Origin: Athripsodes cinereus
Lineage: Eukaryota; Arthropoda; Insecta; Trichoptera; Leptoceridae
DNA: 64,000 bases
Assembly (NCBI GenBank): GCA_947579605.1
Contig: OX388317.1
Span: forward strand, 13,907,384-13,971,383
Reading direction: 5' to 3'
The first letter of the stretch is position 1, and the number at the start of each line of letters is the position of its first letter. Made by a program: the position numbers and the translations under genes. The notes under the pieces are model-generated. The model was not told the origin of the DNA. It made no database searches and worked only from the letters and a program-made list of their open reading frames with translations. This document shows positions 46,401 to 56,536 of the stretch, one piece after another.

Positions 46401-49221
46401 CGAAATCCTTTTCCCACTGTAAAATCTTGAAGTTTGACATCCCACACGGCCATATTTCAATAAAAAAATGGGTAGGTACCTACGTGGATAAAAGTACCGA
46501 AATCCTTTTCCCATTGTAAAATCTTGAAGTTTGACATCCCACACGGCCATATTTCAATAAATAAAATGGGTTGGTACCTATGTGGATAAAAGTACTGAAA
46601 TCCTTTTCCCACTGTAAAATCTTGAAGTTTGACATCCCACACGGCCATATTTCAATAAAAAAAAATGGGTAGGTACCTACGTGGATAAAAGTACTAAAAA
46701 AATATATGTATATATACATAGGTACCTATAAGGAAAACAGTTCTTAAAAAGGAACGAAACAATTAATGTTTCCTATATAGGCATTCCCTCCCTGTATTCC
46801 CAAAAGAAACCTTGATGAATGAATGTACATTCTTCAATATTCTGAAGTATTATATTTTTAATTGAAATACTTCCATCAGATTTTTTTTAAAGACTCATGA
46901 AAATATTAGGTCAAAATAAATACTACTCGTTGATTGAGAAAAGTACCTACCTGTGTATTTATTGGAAAACGCATACCTACAATATTGTCTATGAATTTCA
47001 TAATTCCATTTTCACAATTATTTTTCTTTGTTTTTTTTTCTCATGTGTCATATTTAGTCTGTCATATGTGGTCTATGAAATTGAATGAAAATATGCCGAA
47101 ATTATGCAATTCTAATTTAAACAAATTAGGAGTTTTCATGATGTTTTAAAACCAAAATAATCTCCAAGCTTTAAGATTCAGTTTTGTTGTATTTTTTATC
47201 ACTTCCATTTTGAAATTAATTCAATATGATGAAAATGTTTTGTCTACGATTTCGGCAATCAGGAAGTCAAATTTTCATTCATTACCTCATTAAAATGTTG
47301 ATATCTTTGTCAATAAATAAGATATTTGAAATATTTTTGGCCTGGGGTCTGTGATTATGTATAGAGTTTATTATTCAACATGCCTTTCCTAAATTAGGGA
47401 TATGTACGGGCTCAAATATTTGTGCCGATTCCCACAAATACTAAGAAATAATAAAGGTCTACTATATTTTTGAAATCTGAGGCTTAAAAGCATTTCAAAA
47501 TAAGTCAAAATTTTCATCTTTCCACACAAAGCATAAAGGGAACATTAAAATAGAAGAACAATACATACCTTCTCCTTTTTTGTAATTAAGATACTTTGCA
47601 AAGATATAAATCATGTCATGTCACATCAAAAAATATAACCAGAACGTAATCATTGCAAAAAAATAATGGATACTCACCTATTTTTTCTTAATTTCCTATT
47701 CAACTACATATTTTATAAAATATCATAGGAAAAGAGAAAGTTTTATTATGTTAATTCATTTATTGCATCAAAAATTCATAAAACAACTACTCGATCAACC
47801 TTCAAGATTTTCCTGGGAACGAAGAGAAGAGAATACAGTCTTTTCCGTTCAGATTCTTTGCAATGATTGTCACTTCTTCCCACGACATTCCTAAAGCCAT
47901 AATGTCGTTGTCATTAATTTATTATCAATTTAATTTCTAATTTCTTAATCATTAATTTCATCATTGAAAAATGAGCATCCAGATCGCAATGCACCGTTTT
48001 GTGTTTCTGCAAAAAAATATACTGTTAACTCTTTAGTAATAAAAATGTAAAGCAGGTTTAATAGATTAGATAGAAAAATTAATAAGATAGAAAACGTAAA
48101 TTAATTCTCACCTGATGTTAAATTAAATATTGAACGTACTTTTTGACACATCGTTCATTAATCGCCATTTTGGAATGTTATAATGACACAAATAATTGCC
48201 AGACGAATAACATATTTTGGCTTTTCAATTAGCACGTGCTTAATATTTTTAAATTGGATTATTTACGCAAAAAATATTTTAAATGTGTTTATTTGCACGA
48301 AATTAAAAATATTTTAAATGTTTTTATTTGCATGAACTTAAAAAAAGTCTGATTGTGCTTATTTTTTACAAATTAATCATAAATATTTATAGTACTTTTC
48401 ATAATTAATTTTAATATGGCAATATCTTATGGCACACAATTTTGGCGGTAAAGAACATTTTCGCACTCTTTCAAACTCACGCAAAAAACGTATTTTTTAT
48501 CTCATTCACACTTTTTTTTTACACTCTTTTTTGCTGTTTTTCTGGCTTCTTTAAAAGAAAGTACGCATTTAGTGGGTTTTTATTTGAAATAGATACCTCA
48601 TCTTGTAATGGTCAGGTCAATGGAACGCAAATTCCTTGAAATGGGCGAGTATAGCCCGGTCTTCGTTAGTATGTAAATTCAAAAATCATTTTTATAAGAT
48701 ATAAGGATAAGGATTAACCAATGTACAGTGAGGAATAAAAATAATTAAGTAAAAACATTTGCAAGTTACATTAAAAGTGAGATCTCAAAGAAATTAAAAT
48801 CAACCCTTTAGCAGTCAAGACTCAGGAAATTTAATTTCTACTAATCTGAAAAAAGAGCTCATGGGTCCTTGATCTAACTGCGGCCTTGATTATTAAGCCT
48901 CAAGCATTTATCACATAATAATCTTTTAATATGTTTTGCTTTCATTTGTATTGCTTTTGTTAAAATCTTTTTTCTTTTATAATTTTCTAGGCTGACCAGG
49001 CAGATTACAAGTGGATAGGATTGGATCTATACAAGGGCTTAGTTGTAAACAATCGTGATGCAGGAGTGCTGGAACCAGAAATGTCCAAAATCAAAGCTCT
49101 CAAGTTTGCTACAGAAGCAGCAATCACAATTCTCCGTATTGATGACATGATCCGTCTCAACCCAGAACAGTCTAAAGGGAAAAGCTATGAAGACGCGTGT
49201 AATGCAGGAGAATTAGACTAA
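31421..49221 (+). CDS. CCT1: T-complex protein 1 subunit alpha (CCT-alpha), ten coding exons, complete
   Basis: Encodes subunit alpha of the cytosolic TRiC/CCT group II chaperonin, which folds actin, tubulin and other proteins with ATP. Coding exons: 31421-31493, 32040-32163, 36768-36885, 37284-37465, 38520-38784, 39068-39320, 39437-39527, 39909-40101, 40916-41056 and 48991-49221. All introns are GT-AG, and the exons sum to 1671 nt with no frame break, giving 556 residues, essentially the length of the fly protein. Motifs: [12 protein letters not shown] at 40-51 and [11 protein letters not shown] at 56-66 (nucleotide binding); GDGTTS from 90 with Asp91; the HDAL Asp at about 397 used in ATP hydrolysis; GGGC at 414-417; the C-terminal [16 protein letters not shown]. 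The start is the Met of [14 protein letters not shown], which matches the family N-terminus. Introns 2 and 9 are enlarged by a copia element and by satellite DNA. Intron 4 begins with a weak donor (gtatcc). Confidence 0.98.
32587..32591 (+). repeat. Target-site duplication of the copia element, left
   Basis: The 5-bp gatag directly precedes the left LTR and is repeated directly after the right LTR at 36682-36686. A 5-bp duplication is usual for Ty1/copia integrase. Confidence 0.93.
32592..32734 (-). repeat. copia 3' LTR (143 bp)
   Basis: Starts tgttgatttattcttgactc and ends ttctttcaaca, with 5-bp inverted tips tgttg/caaca. It is identical to 36539-36681. It is the downstream LTR with respect to the minus-strand element. 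Confidence 0.96.
32735..32743 (-). other. Polypurine tract of the copia element
   Basis: On the minus strand gaggaggag lies immediately before the 3' LTR, the place where plus-strand DNA synthesis is primed in LTR elements. Confidence 0.8.
32758..36534 (-). CDS. copia-type Gag-Pol polyprotein, 1258 residues, uninterrupted
   Basis: A single frame carries Gag and Pol in the Ty1/copia order. Residues 1-200: Gag region ([15 protein letters not shown] near 21-35). Residues 214-227: CCHC zinc knuckle [14 protein letters not shown]. Residues 273-281: aspartic protease, FIADSGATD. Residues 403-440: HHCC integrase zinc-binding region. Residues 466-565: integrase core with D467, D530 and E566 ([27 protein letters not shown]). 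Residues 806-1020: reverse transcriptase with [24 protein letters not shown] and YVDDILIF (catalytic Asp pair 945-946). Residues 1107-1240: RNase H with [16 protein letters not shown] and EDNQSCI. Integrase before reverse transcriptase is diagnostic of copia rather than gypsy. No stop or frameshift is seen, so the element may be functional. How Gag excess would be made from one frame is not visible. Transcription would come from the LTR at 36539-36681. Confidence 0.97.
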   Translation of the reverse strand: MGPENGITPYGITPFAGSNFGNWLFRVQNVLQGHDFVYEVEADEETRTKEFKKQSKWKNIVIQCISDDYLEIIKDEETAAKIIKKLKDTFEKRGITNQLLIRKRLLTLKYEETETTVREFLIIFDKLIRELKESGVEPSKGEVESYLLFSMPPKFNHIISAIETMNPENISIEIIKRRLLDEETKNDFKEENQPKRSVESFTANSSKKTFPYTCYNCGKKGHKKSECKFKRTYKQKPFNGENKYSGNADGESFSFVGNSECLVNLKKSGVMFIADSGATDHLVNDINLLTHVEELENPIEINTAKQGEKLIASKKGRAIFKNLTLNNVLFVEDLRFNLLSLIKAESAEFKITMQNNKLLITKGSKLVLEGFKENNLYKVFLQQEQKICQASPAYCINNNMLLWHRRMSHAAENEIKILTKKGNIEVKKNDREIDIICQPCIKRKQTRKVFQKNTSETTEPLQVIHSDVCGPFDIKTHDDKRYFITFIDDFSSFSGVFLMERKNESFKYFKLFVEMAEAHFNRKITTLRCDNGTEYKNKEFMSFCNDRGIKIDFTMVYSPEQNGKAERFNRTIVEKARTLLAESGLEKDMWGEAIYCANYVNNRLPNINEEIPAEIWFKRPPNYKKLRVFGCTAYTHIPKEHRSGKFSEKSQTLVMVGYCDNGYKLWNPRKRQTLHSRDVIFNETTIEERKNRTQQIQEINMDSEVSSNDTESEDEDKGGEKGADQNQERPSRTKYPPLRLQDYETYHVALLGENFLDIEPKTRREALQTDDKEMWEKAIKDELESHEKHQTWSIVKKPEGMKVINSRWVFKKKNNNIYKARLVAKGFETANYEETYAPVGKLSTLRTLLCLANKERMLIKQMDVKTAFLHGILKEEIYMHLPEDMKNEKYVCKLNKSLYGLKQSPRCWNDSFHEFICDEGLVCSNYDNCLYISNEKGLYLFVYVDDILIFSKNECEIEQLQCKLKNKFEMMNLGEVKKFLGIEIDRNYKNEELKLHQSEYIQKVLTRFGMENCNGISTPCEIGLKLEKTEEFTCTLPYRELIGCLIYLCICTRSDLAFTVNYFSRFQNNASNEHYVYLKRVLRYLKETSQHGIIYKNRDYKYVAKGFCDADWAGDCLDRKSVSGYCVFLFDNIISWSTQKQKTVSLSTAEAEYIALSNISCEIVWFKGLLNDLKIDCGSITIFEDNQSCIHLAKNRENSKRVKHIDIKHHFVRNLVVDGIVSLEKVGTSEQIADIFTKSLCKPTFEYLRSLLCIETCK
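36522..36538 (-). other. Primer-binding site of the copia element, overlapping the start codon
   Basis: Directly inside the 5' LTR the minus strand reads ggttatgggtccag, which resembles the copia primer-binding site complementary to an internal stretch of initiator methionine tRNA (priming by a cleaved tRNA half). The ATG of the polyprotein, at 36534, lies within this site. The tRNA match is from knowledge of copia, not computed here. Confidence 0.7.
36539..36681 (-). repeat. copia 5' LTR (143 bp), presumed promoter
   Basis: Identical to 32592-32734. As the upstream LTR of the minus-strand element it should carry the promoter. At 143 bp it is short even for copia elements. Confidence 0.96.
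36682..36686 (+). repeat. Target-site duplication of the copia element, right
   Basis: gatag, identical to 32587-32591. Confidence 0.93.
37541..38070. other. Intron 4 of CCT1 with unassigned repeat-like sequence
   Basis: The segment is less AT-rich than the other introns and contains phrases such as ttcacccccgtctggagtgg and tctcggagcacctcacctcg, which read like an old inserted element. There is no open frame with a recognised domain. I cannot place it in a family. Confidence 0.35.
40102..40915. other. Intron 8 of CCT1
   Basis: AT-rich intron sequence between exons 8 and 9. No element or gene was recognised. Confidence 0.7.
41459..41522 (+). repeat. Dispersed repeat head ('tactagcttaaatacccggcg')
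   Basis: Begins ctagcttaaatacccggcgt and continues gcacgggaat. Its opening resembles the head of the element at 4979 (ctagctgacccggcaaac), which suggests a related family. It is truncated where the inverted-repeat element at 41523 begins. Confidence 0.45.
41523..42082. mobile_element. Non-coding element with ~30-bp terminal inverted repeats, 0.56 kb
   Basis: The left end atatcgttgccgtggaggtg followed by atccaagccacac is complementary to the right end, where gtgggttggatcacttcaca is followed by tccacggcaacgatat. The right arm has a few extra bases. The interior has no open frame, which makes it a MITE or a deletion derivative of a DNA transposon. It sits in CCT1 intron 9, about 490 bp before the satellite array. 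Flanking AT-rich repeats hide any target duplication. Confidence 0.75.
42235..42560 (+). repeat. Dispersed repeat ('ctcgcggggtagacagaaag')
   Basis: The segment starts after a (cata)n run and contains ctcgcggggtagacagaaag and catgcatgctctcctt. A diverged relative is at 29195-29310, and short related phrases occur at 41195-41235 and 52665-52705 (accccacttggga and its complement). This shows a dispersed family with at least two long copies. The class is not identified; the satellite array begins directly at its end. Confidence 0.5.
42570..46700 (+). repeat. 98-bp satellite array, about 42 monomers
   Basis: Tandem monomers of 97-99 bp, each carrying gtaaaatcttgaagtttgac, atcccacacggccatatttc, an A-run, tgggtaggtacctacgtgg and ataaaagtac. 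Variation is mainly in the A-run length and at a few positions. One monomer near 43285 (and its duplicate near 45016) is shortened by about 40 bp. A block of about 1731 bp is present twice in succession (roughly 42905-44635 and 44636-46367), almost identical, so the array has a higher-order unit of about 18 monomers. Each monomer has the 12-bp palindrome gtaggtacctac. Minus-strand frames of 60-150 codons through the array are by-products of the repeat: 98 is not a multiple of 3, so the frame shifts with each monomer. The array lies in CCT1 intron 9. Confidence 0.97.
46701..48990. other. Distal part of CCT1 intron 9
   Basis: AT-rich sequence without recognised gene. A short direct repeat of about 36 bp (aaaatattttaaatg, a variable base, ttatttgca) occurs twice at about 48263-48335. 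The pyrimidine-rich acceptor for exon 10 ends at 48990. Confidence 0.6.
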
Positions 49222-49960
49222 AAATGTTTTATTATAATTATTTTTATATTCTCACTATTCACTTTTCGTTCATTGTAGAAAAATATGGAATATTGTTCAA
49301 TACATTTGAAAAGTTTGAATGTGGATGGACATTTAATTACTAACAGTTTTTATTTCTTTTGCTGTTTATATTTTTTCAATGTATAAAAAACTGCACTTAA
49401 TTCATCTTTTTGGTGGATTATCCATTGAAATCAGCCTAACTTGTTAATATTCCAAATTTTTTCTGCAGTGAATATTATTTAAACATTCGTACATATTTTT
49501 TATGTATAGATGAAGTATTTATTTAACATTTTTATCGAACAAGCTTGTGACTGTATCTGCTTTTAAGTGATCTGTGGTTAGAGAGTATTAATTTATTGTA
49601 CTCAATGTTGTTCTCTGGGAGTAAAACAAAGAATGATTGATTTATATTGTGATGAGTAACATAAATTGAGGTGTTAGTGTTTTCTTCCATTGTTAAATGA
49701 ATTATAAACTATTTGATCACAGTTCTGGTTGATCAAATTGCCCTTATGGCATCTTGTCAATATTTGTATGAAGGTGAAGAAGAGCATTGTAATTAAGAAT
49801 TATAGATATGGAATATACTTACCAAGTAAGAAGTATATTATTGTTATCATAACACCTCTTTTTCTTATGGTTTTTCATATTCAATGTTTCTTTAAAGGAG
49901 GTTCTACGAAGAAATAAGTATTCTATGAAAAGATCTTTGTTAATCTGCATTTAATGCCTT
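49222..49960. other. 3' untranslated and downstream region of CCT1
   Basis: AT-rich sequence after the CCT1 stop codon. I do not find an unambiguous aataaa signal, so the 3' end of the transcript is not placed. Confidence 0.4.
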
Positions 49961-50108
49961 ATTTTTTTTTTTGAAACTGGGTTTTGTTATAAACCCAAAT
50001 ACAGCCTCATACACCTTTCACAGTAAGCTACTAAAAGCTTGTGTCATGAAAGGGGAGTTTGCCGGTACCTGGTATTGAACCACGGACCCCTTACAATTTG
50101 GTTAGCCT
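49961..50108 (-). repeat. tRNA-derived SINE, 5'-truncated copy
   Basis: Same body as 26453-26625 in minus orientation (ttgaaactgggttttgttat, ttcacagtaagctactaaaa, aaaggggagtttgccggtac), with the B-box region changed to ggtattgaacc and most of the A-box part missing. It lies downstream of CCT1. Confidence 0.75.
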
Positions 50109-52016
50109 GTCATCACCCTTATATAACGTATTATTACTACTTTATTAACATAGCTTATAATTAATTGTTTATTATGTAATTCGCTATTTTTATAATACAG
50201 TTAATTCACCGCATTTTAATGTTTTACCAAAATAAGTTATCTATAAATTATACACGTATTATGAAGTGTGTTTTTTTTTTTATTTTTGTAATACCCATAA
50301 AATATTTTGTATGTGAAATTCCAAATAATTGTACCAAAAGCAATAATATTGTTGCTTATAATTAATACATTATAGGAGTATATTCCTTTGCGAAAAGAAA
50401 CAATGTAATATATAATGGATCTCTTCACTTACCCTTAAAAAAACAAGTAAGAACTTTGGCAGGAGAAATAAGTTCTTTTATGCTTTTACTCTTATGACTG
50501 GCAAAAACAAATAGTATTGTTGGAAGGATATATTTTGCATCCTGTATTGCCAGGGTAATGTCAATGTTGAGAATGAGGATGTCATATCGCTGTTAAAAAC
50601 ATGAATTTGTTGAAAAGCTGCGCTTTATGAATTATAATAAGTGAAAACCCTCGTTATTAAAAAAATATATATAAAAAATTCACTACATATTGTGGTTGGT
50701 TAGAAATTCCCTGCAGGCAATAAACCCGCCATTTGTGCCATGAAAATGTACAACAGATTATTGTATTAAAATCTTAATTATTACAAAAAGTGGGATCGAT
50801 CATAATATGTAGTAAATAATCACAATTAATAATGTAGGGACAGCCTGGACAAGTAGTGTTAAACTCATGCTGTGTTGTTTCCATGGACTACCCCACTTCT
50901 GGACCGGGTGGCTTGATAGGATCTGTAAAATCCTAACTATAAACCAAGAATTATAATTTTTGTATAGAGTTATTATAATATACTCTGCTAATGAAATTCT
51001 ATTAGTATAATTACGATTGAAAGGCTGCAGAAAGTAGCAGTTGCACAGAACCTCAAATGCTTCTAGTAAATACGGCGAAAACCTTTGTGACATAATATTC
51101 AGTGTAACAAACTAAATTTCTCGTCATATTTTGTGAGTCTACTCTATGTGTAGTCACTATTCCACATTTTTATTTCATTGCACGTCATAATTCATTATTA
51201 TTTAGGTAAGTAAGTACATAATGTGTATTTTTTTTGTTGTCATCTATTATAATCCTCCGAATATTATTATACTGGCTAATCAGGAATTTTGGTGTAGGTA
51301 CCATCTTCTATTCTTGTCCCACGTAAGCGCCGCGCATTTAGCTTTCTCACCGTCTTGTTGCTATATTCACGCCGGTATTACAAGAAAAGTTATCTCCCGT
51401 CTTACCTACAGTATTTTCTTTTAGTTATTTTGAGAGCGTGTCGGGGTGGTTGTGTTGCCGGTTCGCGCGATTTTTTATCATTTTTGTTTATTTTCTAAAA
51501 TTAAAATTCGCAGTGATTGTATACGACTAAAACACTATTTATTACCTTGTTTGTTTATAACGTATTTATGAATATTCATGCAATACACTTTTATTGAGAA
51601 TTTTAAAAATAACAGTTTATAAATGTGAGGTCACATCTTAAAATAAATAAACAAACTTTTGAATCAAGTGCTTTCATTGTGAAACAAATATTTGAGAAAT
51701 TTATAAAAAAGTTTGTGTTAATAAATTATTTTAAAGCTTACTTTAAGTAGGTACCTGTTGAGTTTTAACTTTATAGATAATACCTAAATAAGATTGAACT
51801 AGTGGAGTAGATAAGTATTATTTTTATCGCTTTCAGAATGTAATTATGACAATCGTCCTTTAGACTGGGAGCAATAAAATGTAACTTCATTTTATTATGT
51901 TACTTATTTCTAAACGTTTTATCAAATCTTAGTGGGTTATTCTTCACCAAAAACTGACTGCAAATAGATCATCTTCGTAACGTTGTCAGTGAAGTAGTTT
52001 GTAAGCTATAGTCAGG
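50109..52016. other. Spacer between CCT1 and the Fps/Fer gene
   Basis: Mostly AT-rich. A GC-richer patch at about 51425-51472 (gagcgtgtcggggtggttgt, then gccggttcgcgcg) stands out and could be the transcription start or an untranslated first exon of the Fps/Fer gene. No TATA box was identified. Confidence 0.4.
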
Positions 52017-55000
52017 ATGGGGTTCTCCCCGAATCTACAAGCTCGTGTGGCCCATGATGCTATGATAGCGAGACAGGACGCTGAGATTCGGCTGCTGGAA
52101 AACATCAAGAGATGTCTGGCTAGTAAAGTGAAGTGTGATAAGGAGTACGCCTTGGCTCTGTCATCTGTTGCAACTCAGGGACAGAAGCTAGAGAAGTGCG
52201 AGGAATTAGCAGGTAAACTTTTATTTCTGTAAATATAGTTAAGTACTTAATCCTCTCAAAATCTCGGACTTCATAAGATGCCCCTATTGAAGGACTTGCT
52301 CCAACTGGACTACACCAGACAAGTAAAGTAGGGGGAGTACAATATTATATATATTTTAAGTCGCAATACACAATTTCCAAGTGAAATAATTACTTTGTGT
52401 TTCGTTCTAGAGAAATTATAATTGACTAAAAATTATAAAAATCAAACCTTTGAAGTAGATAATGAAGTAATCAAAATACACCAGTATAATACTTGACAGT
52501 ATTTAAATCTATAACTAGCTAACTAATTGAGAATCATTCATCAGCAAGCACCTTTTTAAGTAACCTACAGAAGTACAATTTTTCACCCTAGAATTACAAT
52601 TTATTTATTTTTAGCAACATTTTATAGTTTTTTTTTATTTTAACATAATTATTATTAGGTATTCCCGTTCTTTCTGTCTACCCCACTTGGGATGCGGCGT
52701 GAGGGAATAGTATACGAAGTATTATTAGGTACATAATTTTATCGAGTAACAATTTTTTTCATTCACGCGTTACCTGAAATCACAAAAAAAATGTAATCAC
52801 TCTTATCTAAAACAAGATAAGCAGGTAGTAGACTTACGCTAATGTCTTTCAGATCTCTAACTGTCTGGATGTAAAAATAGGTACTTACCTAACCTGAAAA
52901 TTCCATTTTCAATTTTAGAGTGCCCATAGGTATGTATATAATATTATGTTCTTTTGAAGTTGTCTGATCACCGGCTACAATCAGGTTAATATTTCTGCAA
53001 TAATCATGTTTTGAAACAATGTATATCAATTTGTTTGTATATTACTGGTTTTTTTTTATTACGTATTTTTTCCTATCTTTAACAAAAGCTTGTAAGCTCA
53101 TTTTTAGGACTGTATTTTAAAAACAATTTCAATAAAATAAAAACATGGTTGCAAAACTGTTCATTCAATAGTTAAAAGATAGATAAGTACATGTTTCTAC
53201 TGTTAGATTATAATCTATAATAATATTTGTGTATAATATCATAATAATTGTACCGATCTTAACTGTTATGTTGTCTCATGTTGAAGTTTTCATAATAATA
53301 TTATCGTGTTTTCCTGTAATATTAAGTCCCTCCGCTATGTAGTATGGTGGAGATGTAGGTACAGCAAAGTATGGCAGAGCAGGGTACTAAATCAACGAAC
53401 ATCTTGATTGAAATAACAGCATTGGTGTCTGTTATTGATGATAACCAGTTTCTTACCGTTGCAACTTGCACCGATCGACCCAAACTATACCTACCTTGAT
53501 AGGCTGATATCCACATGTAGTAGTACACAATATTGTCCCAAGTACTCAATCCAACAATTTATCCTCTTACTGCTTAGCTACGTCTCACCGCTGCTGAATA
53601 GGATCTTTTTAAAAAGCCTTTCCATATCAAAGAACCCACTTCTTCCTCATCACTTTGAGGATGTCATTACCTCATATCTTTTAAGGTCCCTATACTTCTT
53701 TTGTCTTCCTAAAGTCTTCACTTCAGGATTCTAGATGGGCATATTATGAATCTTGCATTATGGGTACTATCACGACGACACGCACAGTATATGCACTAAA
53801 CACAAAAACATACATGTAACACCCAGACCCTGAACAATTTGAAAAAGTCATTATTCATACTTGTGTGTTTAAATAGGTTCCCTAATGAATTTCCGGAATC
53901 CTTGTTTAATATCTCAGAATAATTTCGAGTAAAATAAAAATAATTTATGCATTTTTGTAAATTGATTCCCATAACCAAATGTATAATACATTATTAATTT
54001 ATCGAACTTTGGCCAGTGTTACTTTAGCCAACAAAGTAAATCTTTCCAAAATCTTCCTGTACCTACTGCAACACACACAATATTAATTGCACGGAATTTT
54101 ATACATAATAACAATTTATTGACATTACATGTACCTATTAGTATTTCTGACATATTGTATCAAGAGAGGTGGGTGATTGTAAAATGTGAAATTGCAGAAA
54201 TAATTTCCTATCGCTTCAGTTAATAACAAATCAATCCGCGAACAATACATAGGTCACATAGGTGCATACCTGCGTATATCGCATTATGAGTCACACTTTT
54301 CGGTACCTACTCAATACATAGTGACACTTACTTATTTCATTATGCTTCAATTCAATTGTAAAATTTTTAAATTAATGTTTATTTTATTTTTGACAACTTC
54401 TCCTTTGTTACTTCATGACTAATATGACGATCATAGATAACTAACTAGGAATATTTTTTTATGTACCTATATCATATTAATTTGTTTAAAATTTCATGTT
54501 AACAACTATACTTTCAAAGCTTCTTTTCAAATCACCAATTATCATCTCACACTTAGTAATCATTTGTCAATTAGAATCGATGTGCGTAATGAGAATCAAC
54601 TTTTGTCTCACATTGCGTATACATACATGTTGCCCAAATTAAGTTTGATAGTGCTGAAAAAATTAAATGTTACCTAACTAAGTAATAATGTGAAGCATAA
54701 TATATTATTATCAGGAACACGTTATTCCAATACAACTGGTATTATTATCACTTAGAAACAACTCCTATAAAAGACAATAGTACAAATAGTTTAGATAGAT
54801 AATCAAGGACAGCTACTTCATATTAAATTATAATGTTTGGTGACATTCGCCACTGGCTATACATTACGTAATTATGATATGATGTACATATAGAATCATA
54901 TTTGGTGAATATCTTGTCAAGTCAGGTGGCTTTATCATCCATTTATTTTTGACATATTTAAGGAGTCGTAGGTACTTATATATTATTACTTAAAGATATA

Positions 55001-55395
55001 TAAATTATAATTTATTAAAAGCGTGGTTAGAATTTGTGAATTACTTTATCCAGTTTAATGGTATATGAATAATATTGGAGACAGTTATACACTGATCAGT
55101 AGGACACGAGATGACAAAGTTTCATACTGAGTATAAAATTACCACTGCCATTTATTTATATTTTGTTGTGTCACTAAACAATTGCTTTACTTTTTATGTT
55201 TCAGATAGTGTAGTGTTTGGTGCATGGCGAGCTCTTTGCTCCGAATGGGAAGCAAAAGCTCGTCGCTTGCGTCGTGGAGCCGAGGCTTTAGAAGCTCGCG
55301 CTTTGGAGCGTCTCGCTTCACTTGGAGCGGAAAGGAGAAAGGCCAGAAAACTGGCACTGGAAGATGCCAACAGAGTTTCACAACATTTCACACAG
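52017..55395 (+). CDS. Fps/Fer-type F-BAR tyrosine kinase, first two coding exons (partial)
   Basis: Exon 52017-52212 encodes residues 1-65 (MGFSPNLQARVAHDAMIARQ..., then RLLENIKRCLASKVKCDKEY). Exon 55205-55395 continues in frame (SVVFGAWRALCSEWEAKARR..., ending RVSQHFTQ). GT-AG sites and phase (1 then 0) agree. The MGF start, the QDAE(I/L)RLLE helix and the K-x-K-x-DKEYA core match the N-terminal F-BAR domain of Fer/Fps85D non-receptor tyrosine kinases, which bind curved membranes and signal at cell contacts. Exon 2 is strongly basic and alpha-helical, as expected for F-BAR helices, and GC-rich against its surroundings. SH2 and kinase exons are not in the window; the gene runs off the right edge. 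Another F-BAR protein is possible but fits the N-terminus less well. Confidence 0.85.
52213..55204. other. First coding-region intron of the Fps/Fer gene
   Basis: About 3.0 kb of AT-rich sequence. A patch at 53570-53720 reads like a decayed dispersed repeat (ctcaccgctgctgaatagga). Open frames at 53322-53734 have no recognisable motif. Confidence 0.6.
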
Positions 55396-56536
55396 GTAAA
55401 TGAAAATTTTAATGCCTATTTGTTTTCCAAATTTGAGGGGTGTAAAAACAAAGTCACATCGATCCGGAAACATTGAATGTGAGAAAACCAGCCTTGTTTA
55501 TATAGGTACTCAATTGTTTTTTTAGAACTGATTTACTCGAGGAATGAATCGAATTTTCATTGGATCTATTAAACTGCAGTGAAGCCAAAGATTGATCGAT
55601 GTTATTTTTTTCTGTACCCCTCATTTCTAAAATAAGAAATGGAATAGGTAATAGCATTTGAAAACCCTTTCGTCGGAATTGTCTACCATATTTTTAAGGT
55701 TTTTCATATATTTATCACAAACATTTTCTTCGGGTACCAACGTTGTTTACTTTCTGGCTGTAAACTGTGTATGGATAAAACTACGTAATTTATAATAAAA
55801 TGTATATTTTCAACATAATTATTTCTCTTACAAGGTATTGTTTATTCCACTTTGTTTACGCATTCAAGCAAAACATTTTATCGGAACACTCGTTTCTTTA
55901 ATATTGCCTATTCATAATATTATTTATTAATTTCCTTTTGTATAACACACGAACTTTAATTATAAAACAAACGATGGAAAGAATACAACCACCAGTTAAT
56001 ACAAAATTATGTTTGTCAACGTTTCTGAATAAATACTTATTCGCATAATGTTTCCCAAAACACTTGTATTAATAATACCAACAGGTATTTACTAGTTGAA
56101 TATCGAACGATATTATAGGTGTGGATTTATTAGTATAATTATTACGTTGTAGATTATAAATAATATTAACAATAAACATAGTTATGATATAGGTACTGAT
56201 TATTAATAATTGTAATAAAAAAAAAATATGCATTTGACATTTTTGTCAACTAAAGACAACCACTCGTTTGTTATAGATACCAAGCAAAAACAATTCGTTT
56301 TGTTTAGAGTTTAAAGGAAATATGCATATATTATTATTTTTATCCCACATAGTAATTGAATATCACGAAGGCAGTAAAAAACATAATATATTAATGAATA
56401 ATTGATAATCCTTAGATATCTTTATTCATTATTATTGTTGCTAAATGAGTTAAAAAACTTGCCTTCTGATTATTGATTGTATTTAGTATAAATATATTTT
56501 TCTGTAAAATTGTTTGTTATCAGTAAATTTACAGTA
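55396..56536. other. Intron following Fps/Fer exon 2, proximal part
   Basis: AT-rich sequence beginning with the donor gtaaatg. No further F-BAR exon was recognised. Confidence 0.5.

Noticed and set aside
42570..46700. CRISPR-like array of regular repeats
   Set aside because: Monomers are contiguous and similar over their whole length, with no distinct spacers, and the genome is eukaryotic.
42754..46719. Many minus-strand open frames of 60-153 codons repeating a '[17 protein letters not shown]' peptide, like a repeat-protein gene
   Set aside because: The frames follow a 98-bp satellite whose length is not a multiple of three, so the frame shifts every monomer and the frames overlap each other. 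They are by-products of the tandem DNA, without splice signals or a conserved start.
55187..55391. Two minus-strand frames opposite Fps/Fer exon 2
   Set aside because: They are shadows of a GC-rich, low-stop coding exon; the plus-strand frame has splice sites and F-BAR similarity.
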